Notes: generated by a model not told the origin, from the sequence alone. DNA of 64,000 nt from Mycolicibacterium litorale (GCA_002007745.1 CP019882.1:1488001-1552000), one strand, 5' to 3'. Numbered from the stretch's first letter, positions 41,917-51,367 are shown. Program-made: numbers and translations.

Positions 41917-43765
41917 TGACCACATTGTTGAGGTTGGCCACCGCCGGTTCGGTCGACGACGGCAAATCCACCTTGATCGGTCGGCTGCTGTACGACTCCA
42001 AGGCCGTCATGGAGGACCAGCTCGCCGCGGTGGAGCGGACCTCGCGGGAGCGGGGCAACGACTACACCGACCTCGCGCTGGTGACAGACGGTCTGCGCTC
42101 CGAGCGCGAGCAAGGCATCACCATCGACGTCGCCTACCGCTATTTCGCAACGGCCAAGCGGAAATTCATCATCGCCGACACCCCGGGCACATCCAGTACA
42201 CCCGCAACATGGTGACCGGCACGTCGACGGCGCAATTGGTCATCGTTCTCGTCGACGCCCGGCACGGGCTGCTGGAGCAATCGCGCCGGCATGCGTTCCT
42301 GGCATCGCTGCTCGGGGTCCAGCATGTCGTGCTCGCCGTCAACAAGATGGACCTCATCGACTGGGACCAGGAACGTTTCGAGTGGATCCGCGACGAGTTC
42401 CACGCGTTCGCTGCGCGCCTGGACATCCAGGATGTCACCACCATCCCGCTCTCGGCGCTCAACGGCGACAACGTCGTGACCAAGTCGGACAAGGCGCCGT
42501 GGTACGACGGGCCGCCGTTGCTCTCGCACCTCGAGGACGTCTTCATCGCCGGCGACCGCAATCTGGTCGATGCCCGCTTCCCGGTGCAGTACGTCATCCG
42601 CCCGCAGACGATCGATCACGCCGATCATCGCAGTTATGCCGGAACCGTCGCCAGCGGCGTGCTGCGTCCCGGTGACGAGATCGTGGTATTGCCCAGCGGA
42701 AAGAGCAGCCGCATCACCACCATCGACGGCCCGAGCGGGCCGGTCGAGGAGGCGTTTCCGCCGATGGCGGTGTCGATCAGCCTCGCTGACGACATCGACA
42801 TCTCCCGCGGCGACATGCTGGCCCGTCCACAGAACCAGCCCACACCCACAAGTGAGTTCGACGCGACGGTGTGCTGGATGGCCGACGACGCGACCCTCGA
42901 ACCGGGCCGTGACTACATCATCAAGCACACCACCCGCACCACCCGCACCAGGGTGAGCGGCCTCGAATACCGTCTTGACGTCAACACCCTGCATCGCGAC
43001 AAGAGCGCAACGGCGTTGAAACTCAACGAACTCGGGCGGGTCACGCTGCGCACCCAGGTGCCACTGCTGCTCGACGAGTACTCCCGCAACGCGGCGACCG
43101 GGTCGTTCATCCTCATCGATCCGGACACCAACGTGACCGTGGCCGCAGGCATGGTTCGCGATACCGCGCCGGCGTCCAGCCGCAGCGCGTCGCCCAACAC
43201 CGTGCGCCACCAGTCTTTGGTGAGCTCCGGTGAGCGGCTGACCAAGGGGCGCACGCTGTGGTTCACCGGGTTGTCGGGTTCCGGAAAGTCGTCCGTCGCG
43301 GTTCTGGTGGAGCAGAAGCTGCTCGAACATGGTTGCCCGGCATACATTCTCGACGGTGACAATCTGCGGCACGGACTCAATGCCGATCTCGGGTTCTCGA
43401 TGGCCGACCGGGCCGAGAACCTGCGTCGGCTGGCCCATATCGCCACGTTGATGGCCGATGCCGGGTTGACGGTGCTGGTGCCGGCGATCAGCCCGCTGGA
43501 GGAACACCGCGAGCTGGCCCGTACCGTGCACGCCGACCAGGGGGTGGAGTTCTTCGAGATCTTCGTCGACACGCCGCTGGACGACTGCGAGAAGCGGGAT
43601 CCCAAGGGGCTTTACGCCAAGGCGCGTGCGGGGGAGATCACTCACTTCACCGGGATCGACAGCCCCTATCAGCGGCCGAAGAACCCTGATCTCAGATTGA
43701 CCCCGGACTACAGCCCTGACGAACTGGCTCAGCAGGTCATCGATTTGTTGGACAGTCGCCGATGA
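41916..43765 (+). pseudogene. cysNC: Bifunctional sulfate adenylyltransferase GTPase/APS kinase (CysN-CysC fusion), frameshifted as sequenced
   Basis: About 616 codons. The GTPase part begins [20 protein letters not shown] (G1) and reaches IADTPG, then shifts frame at CCCCGGG (42181-42187). One added base there restores the expected G3 motif DTPGH followed by [17 protein letters not shown]. The rest is intact: LAVNKMDLIDW (G4), EF-Tu-like domains, then the APS kinase with Walker A WFTGLSGSGKSSVAVL, DGDNLRHGLNADLGF and a FVDTPLDDCEKRDPKGLY segment. A true loss of G3 and everything after would abolish sulfate assimilation, so a sequence error is the likelier reading. Confidence 0.88.
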
Positions 43766-44490
43766 GCGACCACGAGCTGGCGGCGCAGCTGGCCACCGAG
43801 GCCGGCAGGCTTCTTCTGGATGTCAGGATCGAGCTCGCCGAGGCGACGGCTGCGGATCGGAAGGCGGCCGGGGACAAGCGTTCCCACGATTACTTGATGG
43901 AGGCGCTGGCAGCAGCCCGGCCTCACGATGCAGTGCTCTCCGAGGAAGGCGCCGACGATCCGATCCGCCTGCGCAGCGAGCGGGTGTGGATTGTGGACCC
44001 GCTCGACGGCACCCGTGAGTTCTCCGAGCTCGATCGCGATGACTGGGCCGTACACGTGGCCCTGTGGTCGGGGGGCGAGCTGATTGCCGGTGCGGTTGCC
44101 CTGCCGGCGCAGGACGTCACGTTCGCCACGCCGGCCGTCGCGGCGCCGCCGCCGGCCCCGGATGTTCCGCGCATCGTGGTCTCGCGCACTCGACCGCCGG
44201 CCATCGCACTGCAGGTCCGGGACGCACTGAACGGGACACTCGTGGAGATGGGCTCTGCCGGAGCCAAAGTCGCCGCGGTGGTGCAGGGACGTGCCGATGT
44301 CTACGTTCACGCGGGCGGGCAGTACGAGTGGGATTCCGCGGCACCGGTTGCGGTGGCCAGGGCGGCTGGTCTGCACACCTCGCGGATCGACGGATCACCG
44401 CTGGAGTACAACCGCCCGGACCCGTTGTTGCCCGATCTGGTGGTGTGCCGGCCCGAGTATGCCGAGGCGGTGCTCGCGGCGATCGTCTGA
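43762..44490 (+). CDS. cysQ: 3'-phosphoadenosine-5'-phosphate(sulfate) phosphatase (CysQ, inositol-phosphatase family)
   Basis: 242 residues starting MSDHELAAQLATEAGRLLLD; ATGA overlap with cysNC. Lithium-sensitive phosphatase motifs: LSEEGADD (metal Glu), WIVDPLDGTREFSE (Asp-Pro-Leu-Asp-Gly-Thr) and QYEWDSAAPVAVARAAG. Linked to CysNC it should hydrolyse PAP or PAPS and so adjust flux between APS reduction and sulfation. Co-location in the cys operon makes this assignment firmer than for other inositol monophosphatase relatives. Confidence 0.92.
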   Translation: MSDHELAAQLATEAGRLLLDVRIELAEATAADRKAAGDKRSHDYLMEALAAARPHDAVLSEEGADDPIRLRSERVWIVDPLDGTREFSELDRDDWAVHVALWSGGELIAGAVALPAQDVTFATPAVAAPPPAPDVPRIVVSRTRPPAIALQVRDALNGTLVEMGSAGAKVAAVVQGRADVYVHAGGQYEWDSAAPVAVARAAGLHTSRIDGSPLEYNRPDPLLPDLVVCRPEYAEAVLAAIV

Positions 44491-44517
44491 TCTGTTGGAG
44501 AGACCGGCCGGAGCCCG

Positions 44518-44727
44518 ATGATGTCGGGCTGTGCAGGGACTTCGATGGCGGTGTGCCTGCTGATCGTCACGACAGCCCCGGTTGTCCTGGTGATCGGATT
44601 CGAGACGGTCGGTCACCACCGTGCCGAGCGGGCCGTAGCCGGGGTGTTGGCATCGGGCATGGTGGTCGGCATGGTGGTCAATGACAGGTCAGTCCCGAGA
44701 TCGAACGAAGGTGGACCAGATGAGTGA
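44518..44727 (+). CDS. Possible small membrane protein
   Basis: A 69-codon open frame from ATG 44518 with CGGAG 4 bases upstream. It holds two hydrophobic stretches, MAVCLLIVTTAPVVLVIGF and AVAGVLASGMVVGMVV, separated by a charged turn, and ends 8 bases inside the next gene. I recognise no family. It fills the otherwise empty 230 bases between cysQ and the next enzyme. It may be a true small membrane protein or chance. Confidence 0.35.
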   Translation: MMSGCAGTSMAVCLLIVTTAPVVLVIGFETVGHHRAERAVAGVLASGMVVGMVVNDRSVPRSNEGGPDE

Positions 44728-45322
44728 ACCCACGACGCTGCGCGCACTGGCCGGGCTGCCGTTGCAGCCGGCGAGCCTCGCCCAATCCGCCCTGCTCATG
44801 ATCGACTGCCAGAACACCTATACCCGCGGTGTGATGGAGCTGCAGGGCGTGCGGGCCGCGTTGGAGGAGGCGGCCGCCCTGCTGGACCGGGCGCGCTCGG
44901 CCGGGATCCCCATCATCCACATCCAGCATGACGACGGGCCAGGATCGCTCTATGACATCACCGGTGAGAGCGGTGCGATCGTGCCGATCGTCGCTCCGCG
45001 CGAGGGAGAGCCCGTCGTCGTCAAGAACTATCCGAACTCTTTCGTCCAGACCGATCTCGGTGAGCGGCTCGAGGCGCTGCGCGCCGAGAGTCTGATCATC
45101 GCCGGATTCATGACCCATATGTGTGTGAACTCGACGGCCAGGGGTGCGTTCAACCTCGGCTATGCGCCGACCGTGGTGGCGGCCGCGACCGCGACCCGCG
45201 CCTTGCCGGGGCAGGACGCGGCCGCTCCGGTGCCGGCGAGCGCGCTGCAGGCTGCCAGCCTGGCCGCGCTGGCTGATCTGTTTGCTGTCGTCGTGACGGA
45301 CTCGGCACAGATCCCTGATTGA
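44720..45322 (+). CDS. Cysteine hydrolase (isochorismatase-like) family protein
   Basis: 200 residues from ATG 44720 (MSEPTTLRALAGLPLQPASL), with AAGG at 44708-44711. Catalytic triad residues are in place: Asp in LLMIDCQNTYTRGV, Lys in VVKNYPNSFVQT, Cys in GFMTHMCVNSTARGAF. The family includes isochorismatases, nicotinamidases and carbamoylhydrolases; a C-terminal Ala-rich helix is longer than in nicotinamidase. Thirteen extra upstream codons are possible but lack a ribosome site. Substrate unknown. Confidence 0.88.
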   Translation: MSEPTTLRALAGLPLQPASLAQSALLMIDCQNTYTRGVMELQGVRAALEEAAALLDRARSAGIPIIHIQHDDGPGSLYDITGESGAIVPIVAPREGEPVVVKNYPNSFVQTDLGERLEALRAESLIIAGFMTHMCVNSTARGAFNLGYAPTVVAAATATRALPGQDAAAPVPASALQAASLAALADLFAVVVTDSAQIPD

Positions 45323-45416
45323 GCAGTGTTGCACGCCGGCGCCCGCCGTGGAGCATGTGCTGAACCTGAGAGAAATCGGGCGATAGGTCGGTTTTGGTGT
45401 GGGGGTCAGCCGTCCA

Positions 45417-45429
45417 GGGACTTAAGTCC
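45417..45429. promoter_or_regulatory. DosR-box-like palindrome in the 45323-45650 intergenic region
   Basis: GGGACTTAAGTCC matches the DosR consensus core (GGGACTWWAGTCCC) at 13 of 14 positions; GGACTTAAGTCC is a perfect 12-base palindrome. The flanks (TCCA before, TTGG after) do not match the outer TT and AA of the consensus. It lies about 220 bases before the secreted-protein gene at 45651 and about 95 bases after the previous gene. DosR control is inferred. Confidence 0.5.
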
Positions 45430-45527
45430 TTGGTTCTGGGGCGCCGACTTGAGAAATAGCCATATCTCCTATTCTTCGTGAGTAGCCGCATGTCACGTAT
45501 TAGGCAAGGCGTTACCTTGAGTTAACT

Positions 45528-45542
45528 GAAGAAATTTTCTTC
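45528..45542. promoter_or_regulatory. AT-rich palindrome upstream of the secreted-protein gene
   Basis: GAAGAAA-T-TTTCTTC is a perfect 15-base palindrome in an AT-rich island (about 45515-45600) that also holds a run of seven A (near 45552) and several A/T tracts. This is striking in DNA that is otherwise GC-rich. It may be an operator or a nucleoid-protein (Lsr2-like) binding region for the gene starting at 45651. The remaining part of the 45323-45650 gap shows no gene. Confidence 0.45.
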
Positions 45543-45650
45543 TGTTATGTCAAAAAAATTTCCTACAAAAACGTCAATTTTCTGTTTCCTCAGGTTCCTC
45601 TCAGGTAGCTTCAGCTTTGTCAGTGTTGACCACGCCCGGGAGGGATCGAA

Positions 45651-46820
45651 ATGCAAATTTCCCTACGCTCACACCTCATCGCGGGAACTGCCGCGGTGGT
45701 TGGCGCCAGCGCCATCGCCATGACGCCCGTCATGCAGCACGATCTCCAGCTGCCGGCGGTACAACTGCCGTCTGCCGCGGCGGTCGATGTTGCGCTGGCC
45801 GGCTTCGACAGCCCCTTGTCCGAGCTGTTCAAGACCTTCGGCCAGGTGAATACCTTCATCTTCGGCAGTGGCAACACGGCAGGGGACTTCGCGCCATTCA
45901 TCTCCACCCCCGGTGGCTACGGATTGATCCAGACCGTTTACGGGTTCAACTCCGTCGGTATCGTCCCGCAGATCATCAACGACCATCTGCCGATCATCAG
46001 CCAGCTCGGCAAGAACGGGTCGGCGTATCTGGACAGCACGTTCAACGCCATCTACTCGGTGGGCTACACGCTGAGTGAGGGCGTCTGGAACGCCGTCGGA
46101 CAGGCGGCTTCGTTGAACTTCCCGGCCGCGGTCAACACCATCCTGACTGCCGTGCAGACAGCCGGCCAGACGGCGCTGCAGGCCGGGAACTTCGTCCTCA
46201 ACAATGTCGTCGCGAAGGCCTCGGCGTTGATCTCGGCCGTTCCCACCCTGGCGAATCTGCTGGTCAACGCCACCATCGGCCAGGCTCAGGTGTTGGCTGG
46301 CACGGTGGTCAAGGTCGCTCAGAACGTCATGGCAGGCATCCAGGCCGGCGATATCGAAGCCACCTGGAATGCGGCCGTCGACGGATTGTTCGGTCCGACC
46401 GGCATCCCCGGTGTGATCAACGCCCTGACCGTGGGCGCCGGTGTCCAGACCGGGGCCGTCCCGCCGGTCACGGGCGTGGTGCCCAGCATCCGCGGCGAGA
46501 TCCAGGCCGTGGTCCACGGCGTCGCGACGGCGCTGGCCACCACAGCCGCGAATCCGCCGGTTCCGCCGCCGGCCGCGGCGCGGTCGGCGGCACCCTCGGC
46601 AGCGGCACTCCGCGTTGCCGCCGCCGAGCCAGCGGCGGCAGACGAGGGCGGTTCTGCTGCTACGAAGGACGGATCCGGCGACAACAGCGCCACATCGGGC
46701 GACAACGCCAGCGGCGGTGCCAGCGAGTCCAAGGGCGACACGGCGAAGGCCAGCGCCAACCGTGGCCTGCGTGACTCCAAGCGGGCGGCCAAGGCCTCGG
46801 CGGGCAAATCGTCCGACTAG
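45651..46820 (+). CDS. Secreted Ala-rich mycobacterial protein of unknown function
   Basis: 389 residues from ATG 45651 with GGGAGGG about 7 bases upstream. A signal-peptide-like start ([20 protein letters not shown]) leads to [20 protein letters not shown] and [20 protein letters not shown], a pattern I have seen in a family of mycobacterial exported proteins often loosely labelled PE-PGRS. The middle is Ala/Val/Asn-rich and helical; the C-terminal 100 residues are low-complexity Ala/Ser/Gly/Lys (for example [20 protein letters not shown]). No enzyme motif is visible. Its long AT-rich upstream region suggests tight regulation. Confidence 0.85.
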   Translation: MQISLRSHLIAGTAAVVGASAIAMTPVMQHDLQLPAVQLPSAAAVDVALAGFDSPLSELFKTFGQVNTFIFGSGNTAGDFAPFISTPGGYGLIQTVYGFNSVGIVPQIINDHLPIISQLGKNGSAYLDSTFNAIYSVGYTLSEGVWNAVGQAASLNFPAAVNTILTAVQTAGQTALQAGNFVLNNVVAKASALISAVPTLANLLVNATIGQAQVLAGTVVKVAQNVMAGIQAGDIEATWNAAVDGLFGPTGIPGVINALTVGAGVQTGAVPPVTGVVPSIRGEIQAVVHGVATALATTAANPPVPPPAAARSAAPSAAALRVAAAEPAAADEGGSAATKDGSGDNSATSGDNASGGASESKGDTAKASANRGLRDSKRAAKASAGKSSD

Positions 46821-46838
46821 GGGCAAGCAGATATCAAC

Positions 46839-46874
46839 GATGTGCCCCTCCTTCCGGCGAAGGAGGGGCACATC
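46839..46874 (+). terminator. Strong hairpin, probable transcription terminator
   Basis: A perfect 16-base-pair stem, GATGTGCCCCTCCTTC (46839-46854) with GAAGGAGGGGCACATC (46859-46874), closes a CGGC tetraloop. It begins 19 bases after the stop of the secreted-protein gene. There is no T tract, which is common for mycobacterial terminators. Confidence 0.8.
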
Positions 46875-46877
46875 GCT

Positions 46878-46928
46878 TACTCGGGGCTTATTCGGGGCTT
46901 ATTCGGGGCCATTGCACGCTATTCGGGG
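46878..46928. repeat. Four spaced TATTCGGGG repeats
   Basis: TACTCGGGG at 46878, then TATTCGGGG at 46889, 46900 and 46920. Start-to-start distances are 11, 11 and 20 bases, close to whole helical turns, so the copies lie on the same DNA face. They sit between the terminator and the Rrf2-type regulator gene (47140). Regulator binding is inferred. Confidence 0.55.
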
Positions 46929-47139
46929 AGATTCGCGCCGCCATTTCACGGCCGCGGGTGGTTATCAGCGTGTTCTCAGCTTCGGTGAAACGCCATTCGC
47001 CGGGGACAACCGCGAGGCTCACGCGGTGATCGACACCGGTGATTCCGAGGCGCACTCCGCCACCGCGCCGTCGCCGCCGAGCCGGCGGCCGGCCCAGCTG
47101 CCAGCCGTGCAGCGCGACCACAGTGGCAGAATTCGCGGA

Positions 47140-47616
47140 ATGCGGATGTCGGCGAAGGCGGAGTATGCCGTCCGCGCTATGACTCAGCTCGCCACCAGCG
47201 ACACCGGTGCACTGATCACGGCCGAGGATTTGGCCAAGGCTCAGGGCATTCCGGCGCAATTCCTCGTCGACATCCTGTCGGACTTGCGCTCGGACCGGCT
47301 GGTGCGCAGCCACCGCGGTCGAGACGGAGGATACGAACTCGGCCGTCCGGCCACCGACATCAGCATCGCCGATGTCTTGCGCTGTATCGACGGACCGCTG
47401 GCGAGTGTGCGTGATATCGGTTTGGGCGACCTTCCCTATAGCGGCCCCACCGCGGCGCTCACCGATGTGTGGCGGGCGCTACGAGCCAGCATGCGGTCGG
47501 TGCTGGAAGAGACCAGCCTCGCCGACGTGGCCAGTGGCAACCTGCCGGGCCATGTCGCCGACCTGGCTCGCGACTACCTGAGCCAGGAGAACCGACGCGG
47601 ACACGGCACCGGCTGA
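47140..47616 (+). CDS. Rrf2-family transcriptional regulator (Rv1287-like, CymR-type)
   Basis: 158 residues from ATG 47140 ([20 protein letters not shown]), the N-terminus I recall for Rv1287; long in-frame upstream codons are shadow. The winged helix-turn-helix is clear in [20 protein letters not shown] and [17 protein letters not shown]. Only one Cys (VLRCIDGPL) is present, so it lacks the three-Cys iron-sulfur site of IscR/NsrR and is closer to CymR/RirA-like apo-regulators. Its position next to cysDNC and cysQ suggests control of sulfur or cysteine metabolism, which is inference. Confidence 0.88.
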   Translation: MRMSAKAEYAVRAMTQLATSDTGALITAEDLAKAQGIPAQFLVDILSDLRSDRLVRSHRGRDGGYELGRPATDISIADVLRCIDGPLASVRDIGLGDLPYSGPTAALTDVWRALRASMRSVLEETSLADVASGNLPGHVADLARDYLSQENRRGHGTG

Positions 47617-47659
47617 CCGGCTCCGCTCGACAGACTCAAGCCCGTAGGGTTGCAAACTT

Positions 47660-48784
47660 ATGTCGAGATCACAGACCCGCGTCGAGGTGCTTGGCAACAT
47701 CGGGCCGAACTGGTTCGCCTCCGTGATGGGCACCGGAATCGTGGCAACCGCCGGCGCCACGCTGCCCGTCCACTGCTGGGGGTTGAAAGCCTTCACCCAG
47801 GTTGTCTGGGTGATCGCCGCGGTGTTGCTGCTCGGGCTGATCGTGGTTGTCGGTGGCCACTGGTTGCGGCACCCGACGGTGGCGCGCAGCCACGCCCGAA
47901 ACCCGCAGATGGCCCATTTCTACGGGGCGCCGGCGATGGCGCTGTTGACCGTCGGCGGCGGCGCGGTTCTGGTCGGCGGCGACATCATCGGCGAGCGGCT
48001 CGCCGTCGACCTGGATTGGGTGCTGTGGACCGCCGGCACCCTGGCCGGCTTGTTCACCGCGGTGAGCATCCCGTTCCTGATGTTCACCCAGCACAATGTC
48101 GAACCAGACGCCGCGTTCGGCGGGTGGCTGATGCCGGTCGTTCCGCCGATGGTCTCGGCCGCCACAGGGGCGCTACTGATCCCGCACATGGCGCCGGGGA
48201 CCGGTCGAGCCACCATGCTGTACGGCTGTTACGCGCTGTTCGGGCTGTCGTTGGTGGCCGCGTTCATCATCATCTCGATGATCTGGAGTCGGCTGGCGAT
48301 CTATGGGACGTCGGGGACCGCCAGGGTGCCCACCTTGTGGATCGTGCTGGGTCCGCTGGGGCAATCCATCACTGCGGCCGGGCTTCTCGGCCTCAACGCG
48401 GCGCTGGCCGTCGATGCCCGGCTGGCCGAGATCGCGAACGCGTTCGCCGTCATCTTCGGGGTGCCGGTGTGGGGATTCGCGGTGCTCTGGATCGCCCTGG
48501 CCACCGCACTGACGGTCCGCACACTGCGGCGCGGGATGCCGTTCGCGCTGACCTGGTGGAGCCTGACATTCCCGGTCGGCACCTTCGTCACCGGCACCAC
48601 TCAGCTGGCCGTGCACACCAACCTGCCGGCATTCAGGGTCGCCGCGGTGATCGCCTACGTCGGCCTGCTCAGCACCTGGTTGCTGGTCGCGGTTCGCACC
48701 ACCCGCGGCAGCGTTGCGGGCAACCTGTTGCGGCCACCTCCCAGCGGCGGTCCGGTCCGGGCCCGCAAGGACCCCCTGGCGTAG
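47660..48784 (+). CDS. TehA/SLAC1-family (TDT) membrane transporter, possible sulfite/C4-dicarboxylate exporter
   Basis: 374 residues starting MSRSQTRVEVLGNIGPNWFA. The N-terminal NIGPNWFASVMGTGIVATAG is the hallmark of the TDT family (TehA, Mae1, SSU1), and about ten membrane helices follow. The family moves tellurite, C4-dicarboxylates or sulfite. Being 43 bases downstream of an Rrf2 regulator and close to the cys operon, sulfite export is a reasonable hypothesis but not shown. TAGGGT at about 47645 may be a -10. The 423-codon frame covering the same region is a shadow. Confidence 0.85.
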   Translation: MSRSQTRVEVLGNIGPNWFASVMGTGIVATAGATLPVHCWGLKAFTQVVWVIAAVLLLGLIVVVGGHWLRHPTVARSHARNPQMAHFYGAPAMALLTVGGGAVLVGGDIIGERLAVDLDWVLWTAGTLAGLFTAVSIPFLMFTQHNVEPDAAFGGWLMPVVPPMVSAATGALLIPHMAPGTGRATMLYGCYALFGLSLVAAFIIISMIWSRLAIYGTSGTARVPTLWIVLGPLGQSITAAGLLGLNAALAVDARLAEIANAFAVIFGVPVWGFAVLWIALATALTVRTLRRGMPFALTWWSLTFPVGTFVTGTTQLAVHTNLPAFRVAAVIAYVGLLSTWLLVAVRTTRGSVAGNLLRPPPSGGPVRARKDPLA

Positions 48785-48789
48785 CCCGG

Positions 48790-49203
48790 TCATTTCCGGG
48801 CTGTCAACTCCAGGGCGATGCCGTCGGGGTCGCGGAATTCCAGGATGTAGGCGACGCCGATGTCTTTGACCGGCTCGTGGGCGATCCCCAGCTGATCGAG
48901 ATGAGCCGTTGCACGGTCTAGTTCGGCCTTGCCGGACAACGTGAACGCCACGTGATCCAGGCCGACCCGATCCGGGTCGAAAGTCCCGGTGCCGACCGGC
49001 CGCAGGCCCAGCAGTGTGCCGCCCATGTCGTAGATGACACCGCCGAACAGAAACGAAAGGCGTTCGCGGGTGGCGGCGTCGGCGTCCGGGGGTAACTCGG
49101 CGTAGACCGTCCACCCGAACACGCTGTCGTAGAACCGCCGTGACCGCTCGATATCGGTGACGGTGAGGCGCAGATGGGCGATGGCAGTGGTGGCGATGGG
49201 CAT
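48790..49203 (-). CDS. VOC-family (glyoxalase/dioxygenase-fold) protein
   Basis: 137 residues starting MPIATTAIAHLRLTVTDIER. The VOC pattern is complete: HLRLTVTDIERSRRFYDSVFGW in the first module and LDHVAFTLSGKAELDRA plus YILEFRDPDGIALELTA in the second. Metal-ligand His and Glu are conserved. Reaction unknown (glyoxalase, dioxygenase or resistance protein). It is convergent with the TDT transporter, 5 bases apart, and divergent from the LLM gene. Confidence 0.88.
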   Translation of the reverse strand: MPIATTAIAHLRLTVTDIERSRRFYDSVFGWTVYAELPPDADAATRERLSFLFGGVIYDMGGTLLGLRPVGTGTFDPDRVGLDHVAFTLSGKAELDRATAHLDQLGIAHEPVKDIGVAYILEFRDPDGIALELTARK

Positions 49204-49269
49204 GGGGCGATCCTCTCAGTACCGGGGAACGGGGTGAGCTGCCGCACCGGCCATGCCAGAATCGCGATC

Positions 49270-50184
49270 GTGCAGATTGGCATGACGTTGCCGGTGATGG
49301 AGCCGGACATCGATGCGGACATCCTTAAGCGCTGGGCTCAGGCGATCGACGAGGGACCGTTCTCGTCGTTGTGCTGGGGTGAGCGCATCGCCTTCGGTAA
49401 CCCCGACTCGCTGACCTTGCTGGGTGCCCTGTCCGGCTGGACGCAGCGGGTGCCGCTGGTGACGACCGTGGTGGTGCCACAACTGCACGACCCGGTGATG
49501 TTGGCCAAGGGCCTGGCCACCGGAGACATGCTGTGCGGTGGACGATTGACGGTGGGCATCGGGGTCGGCGGGCGGCACGAGGACTACCGTGCCGTCGGAG
49601 CCGACCCGAAGAGCCAGACCATGCGGGAGATGGCCGAGCGGGTGTCGGTCATGAAGCAAATCTGGGCGGGGGAGAAGATCACCGATTCGGTGCTGCCGGT
49701 CGGGCCGCAGCCGGCTCAGCACGGTGGGCCGCGGCTGCTTGTGGGCAGCATCGGGCCCAAGACGGTACGCAGCGCCGCGTCCTGGGCGGAGGGCCTCGCC
49801 GGTATCACGTTGGACCTCGACCTGACCAAGCAGAACGAATTGTTCGATGTGGCGCGGGATGCCTGGGCGGGGGCCGGGAAGCCCGAACCGCATCTGGCGA
49901 CGTCGTTTTGGTTCGCCCTCGGTGAGGGCGATGCCCCACGCGCCCAACTGCACCGGCACCTGCGGCACTACATGAACTGGATTCCGCCGGAGATCGTCGA
50001 TGCGATGGCGCCCACCACCGGGTGGGCGGGCACCGACGAGGAGTTGGTCGCGGTGCTGCGCCGGTTCGCCGAAATCGGGACCAGTGAAGTACACCTCATC
50101 CCGACCAGCACCGATATCGGACAGTTGCGCCGGGTCGCCGATCTCGTGGGTGAGGTCGCCACCGAGACCGGTGTCTCGGCATAG
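49270..50184 (+). CDS. LLM-class F420/FMN-dependent oxidoreductase
   Basis: 304 residues from GTG 49270 ([20 protein letters not shown]). CAGAAT at 49256 lies 8 bases upstream, suggesting a leaderless message. Family segments include [40 protein letters not shown], and [20 protein letters not shown], where the G-I-G-V-G-x-R-x-x-D-Y motif is typical of the luciferase-like F420 branch. Only 13 bases separate it from the lactate monooxygenase gene. Substrate unknown. Confidence 0.88.
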   Translation: MQIGMTLPVMEPDIDADILKRWAQAIDEGPFSSLCWGERIAFGNPDSLTLLGALSGWTQRVPLVTTVVVPQLHDPVMLAKGLATGDMLCGGRLTVGIGVGGRHEDYRAVGADPKSQTMREMAERVSVMKQIWAGEKITDSVLPVGPQPAQHGGPRLLVGSIGPKTVRSAASWAEGLAGITLDLDLTKQNELFDVARDAWAGAGKPEPHLATSFWFALGEGDAPRAQLHRHLRHYMNWIPPEIVDAMAPTTGWAGTDEELVAVLRRFAEIGTSEVHLIPTSTDIGQLRRVADLVGEVATETGVSA

Positions 50185-50197
50185 AGGAGGTCGAGCC

Positions 50198-51367
50198 ATG
50201 ACCCAGCCCTACGGCAACTATCAGATCGAGATCTACTTTCAGGGGCTCACCGGTGTACTGCCGAGCCTGCCGATGTCGTTTCCGGAGTTGGAAGCCCGTG
50301 CGGCAACGACTCTCTCGCCATCGCTGTGGTCGTATGTCGCCGGTGGTGCCGGTGATGAGCGCACCCAGCGGGTCAACGCCCAAGCCTTCGAGCAGTGGGG
50401 TCTGATTCCGCGGATGCTGGTCGGCGCCACCGAGCGTGACCTGTCCGTTGAGCTATGGGGTCGACGGTGGCCGGCGCCGGTGTTCATGGCTCCGATCGGT
50501 GTCATCGGACTCTGCACCCCCGACCGGCACGGTGACATCGCCGCTGCACGCGCCGCCGCCAAGACGAATGTACCGCTGTGTGTGTCGACGTTGACAATGG
50601 ACCCGTTGGAGGACATTGCCGCCGAATTCGGCGAGACGCCAGGGCTTTTCCAGCTCTACACGCCGACCGACCGCGACCTTGCCGAAAGTCTCGTCCACCG
50701 CGCCGAGGCTGCCGGATACGCCGGCATCGTCGTCACGCTGGACACCTGGGTACCGGGTTGGCGGCCGCGTGATCTGTCCACCGCCAACTTTCCCCAGCTG
50801 CGCGGGATGTGCCTCGCCAACTACATCAGCGATCCGCACTTTCGGGCCAAGGTCGATGCCGACCTCGACGCCGACCCGCGGAACGCGGTGCTGCACTGGG
50901 TGAGTATCTTCGGGAATTCGCTGACCTGGAACGATCTGCCCTGGTTGCGGTCGCTGACCGACCTGCCGTTGATCCTGAAGGGAATCTGCCACCCCGAGGA
51001 CGCCCGGCGCGCCGTCGATGCGGGCGTCGACGGCATCTATTGCTCCAATCACGGCGGACGCCAGGCCAACGGCGGCGTGCCCGCGATCGACTGCCTGCCA
51101 GACGTGGTCGATGCCGCCGGTGAGATACCGGTGCTGTTCGATTCCGGAATCCGCTCCGGTGTCGACATCGTCAAGGCGCTGGCTTTTGGTGCCAAGGCAG
51201 TCGGGATCGGCAGGCCCTACGCCTACGGAGCCGCACTGGCCGGGACCGACGGCATCATCCACGTCCTGCGGTCGATGCTGGCCGAGGCCGACTTGACGAT
51301 GGCCATCGACGGCTATCCGACACGCGCAGATCTCACGCGCGCCGCGCTGCGCTCCGTGCGACAGTAA
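50198..51367 (+). CDS. FMN-dependent 2-hydroxy acid oxidase, lactate 2-monooxygenase type
   Basis: 389 residues from ATG 50198 with GAGGAGG at 50184-50190. It closely resembles the M. smegmatis lactate 2-monooxygenase I remember: [35 protein letters not shown] ([17 protein letters not shown]), [18 protein letters not shown], and active-site His in [15 protein letters not shown] with FMN phosphate loop [19 protein letters not shown]. The enzyme converts L-lactate and O2 to acetate, CO2 and water. It is probably co-transcribed with the LLM gene before and the PPOX gene 5 bases after. Confidence 0.93.
   Translation: MTQPYGNYQIEIYFQGLTGVLPSLPMSFPELEARAATTLSPSLWSYVAGGAGDERTQRVNAQAFEQWGLIPRMLVGATERDLSVELWGRRWPAPVFMAPIGVIGLCTPDRHGDIAAARAAAKTNVPLCVSTLTMDPLEDIAAEFGETPGLFQLYTPTDRDLAESLVHRAEAAGYAGIVVTLDTWVPGWRPRDLSTANFPQLRGMCLANYISDPHFRAKVDADLDADPRNAVLHWVSIFGNSLTWNDLPWLRSLTDLPLILKGICHPEDARRAVDAGVDGIYCSNHGGRQANGGVPAIDCLPDVVDAAGEIPVLFDSGIRSGVDIVKALAFGAKAVGIGRPYAYGAALAGTDGIIHVLRSMLAEADLTMAIDGYPTRADLTRAALRSVRQ

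Noticed and set aside
42181..42187. Programmed ribosomal frameshift in cysNC
   Set aside because: No slippery heptamer or downstream stem recognised, and the same single-base loss occurs in four unrelated genes, so a common technical cause is simpler.
47650..48921. 423-codon plus-strand frame overlapping the TDT transporter
   Set aside because: Arg/Gly-rich shadow. The neighbouring frame shows a true membrane protein with family motifs.
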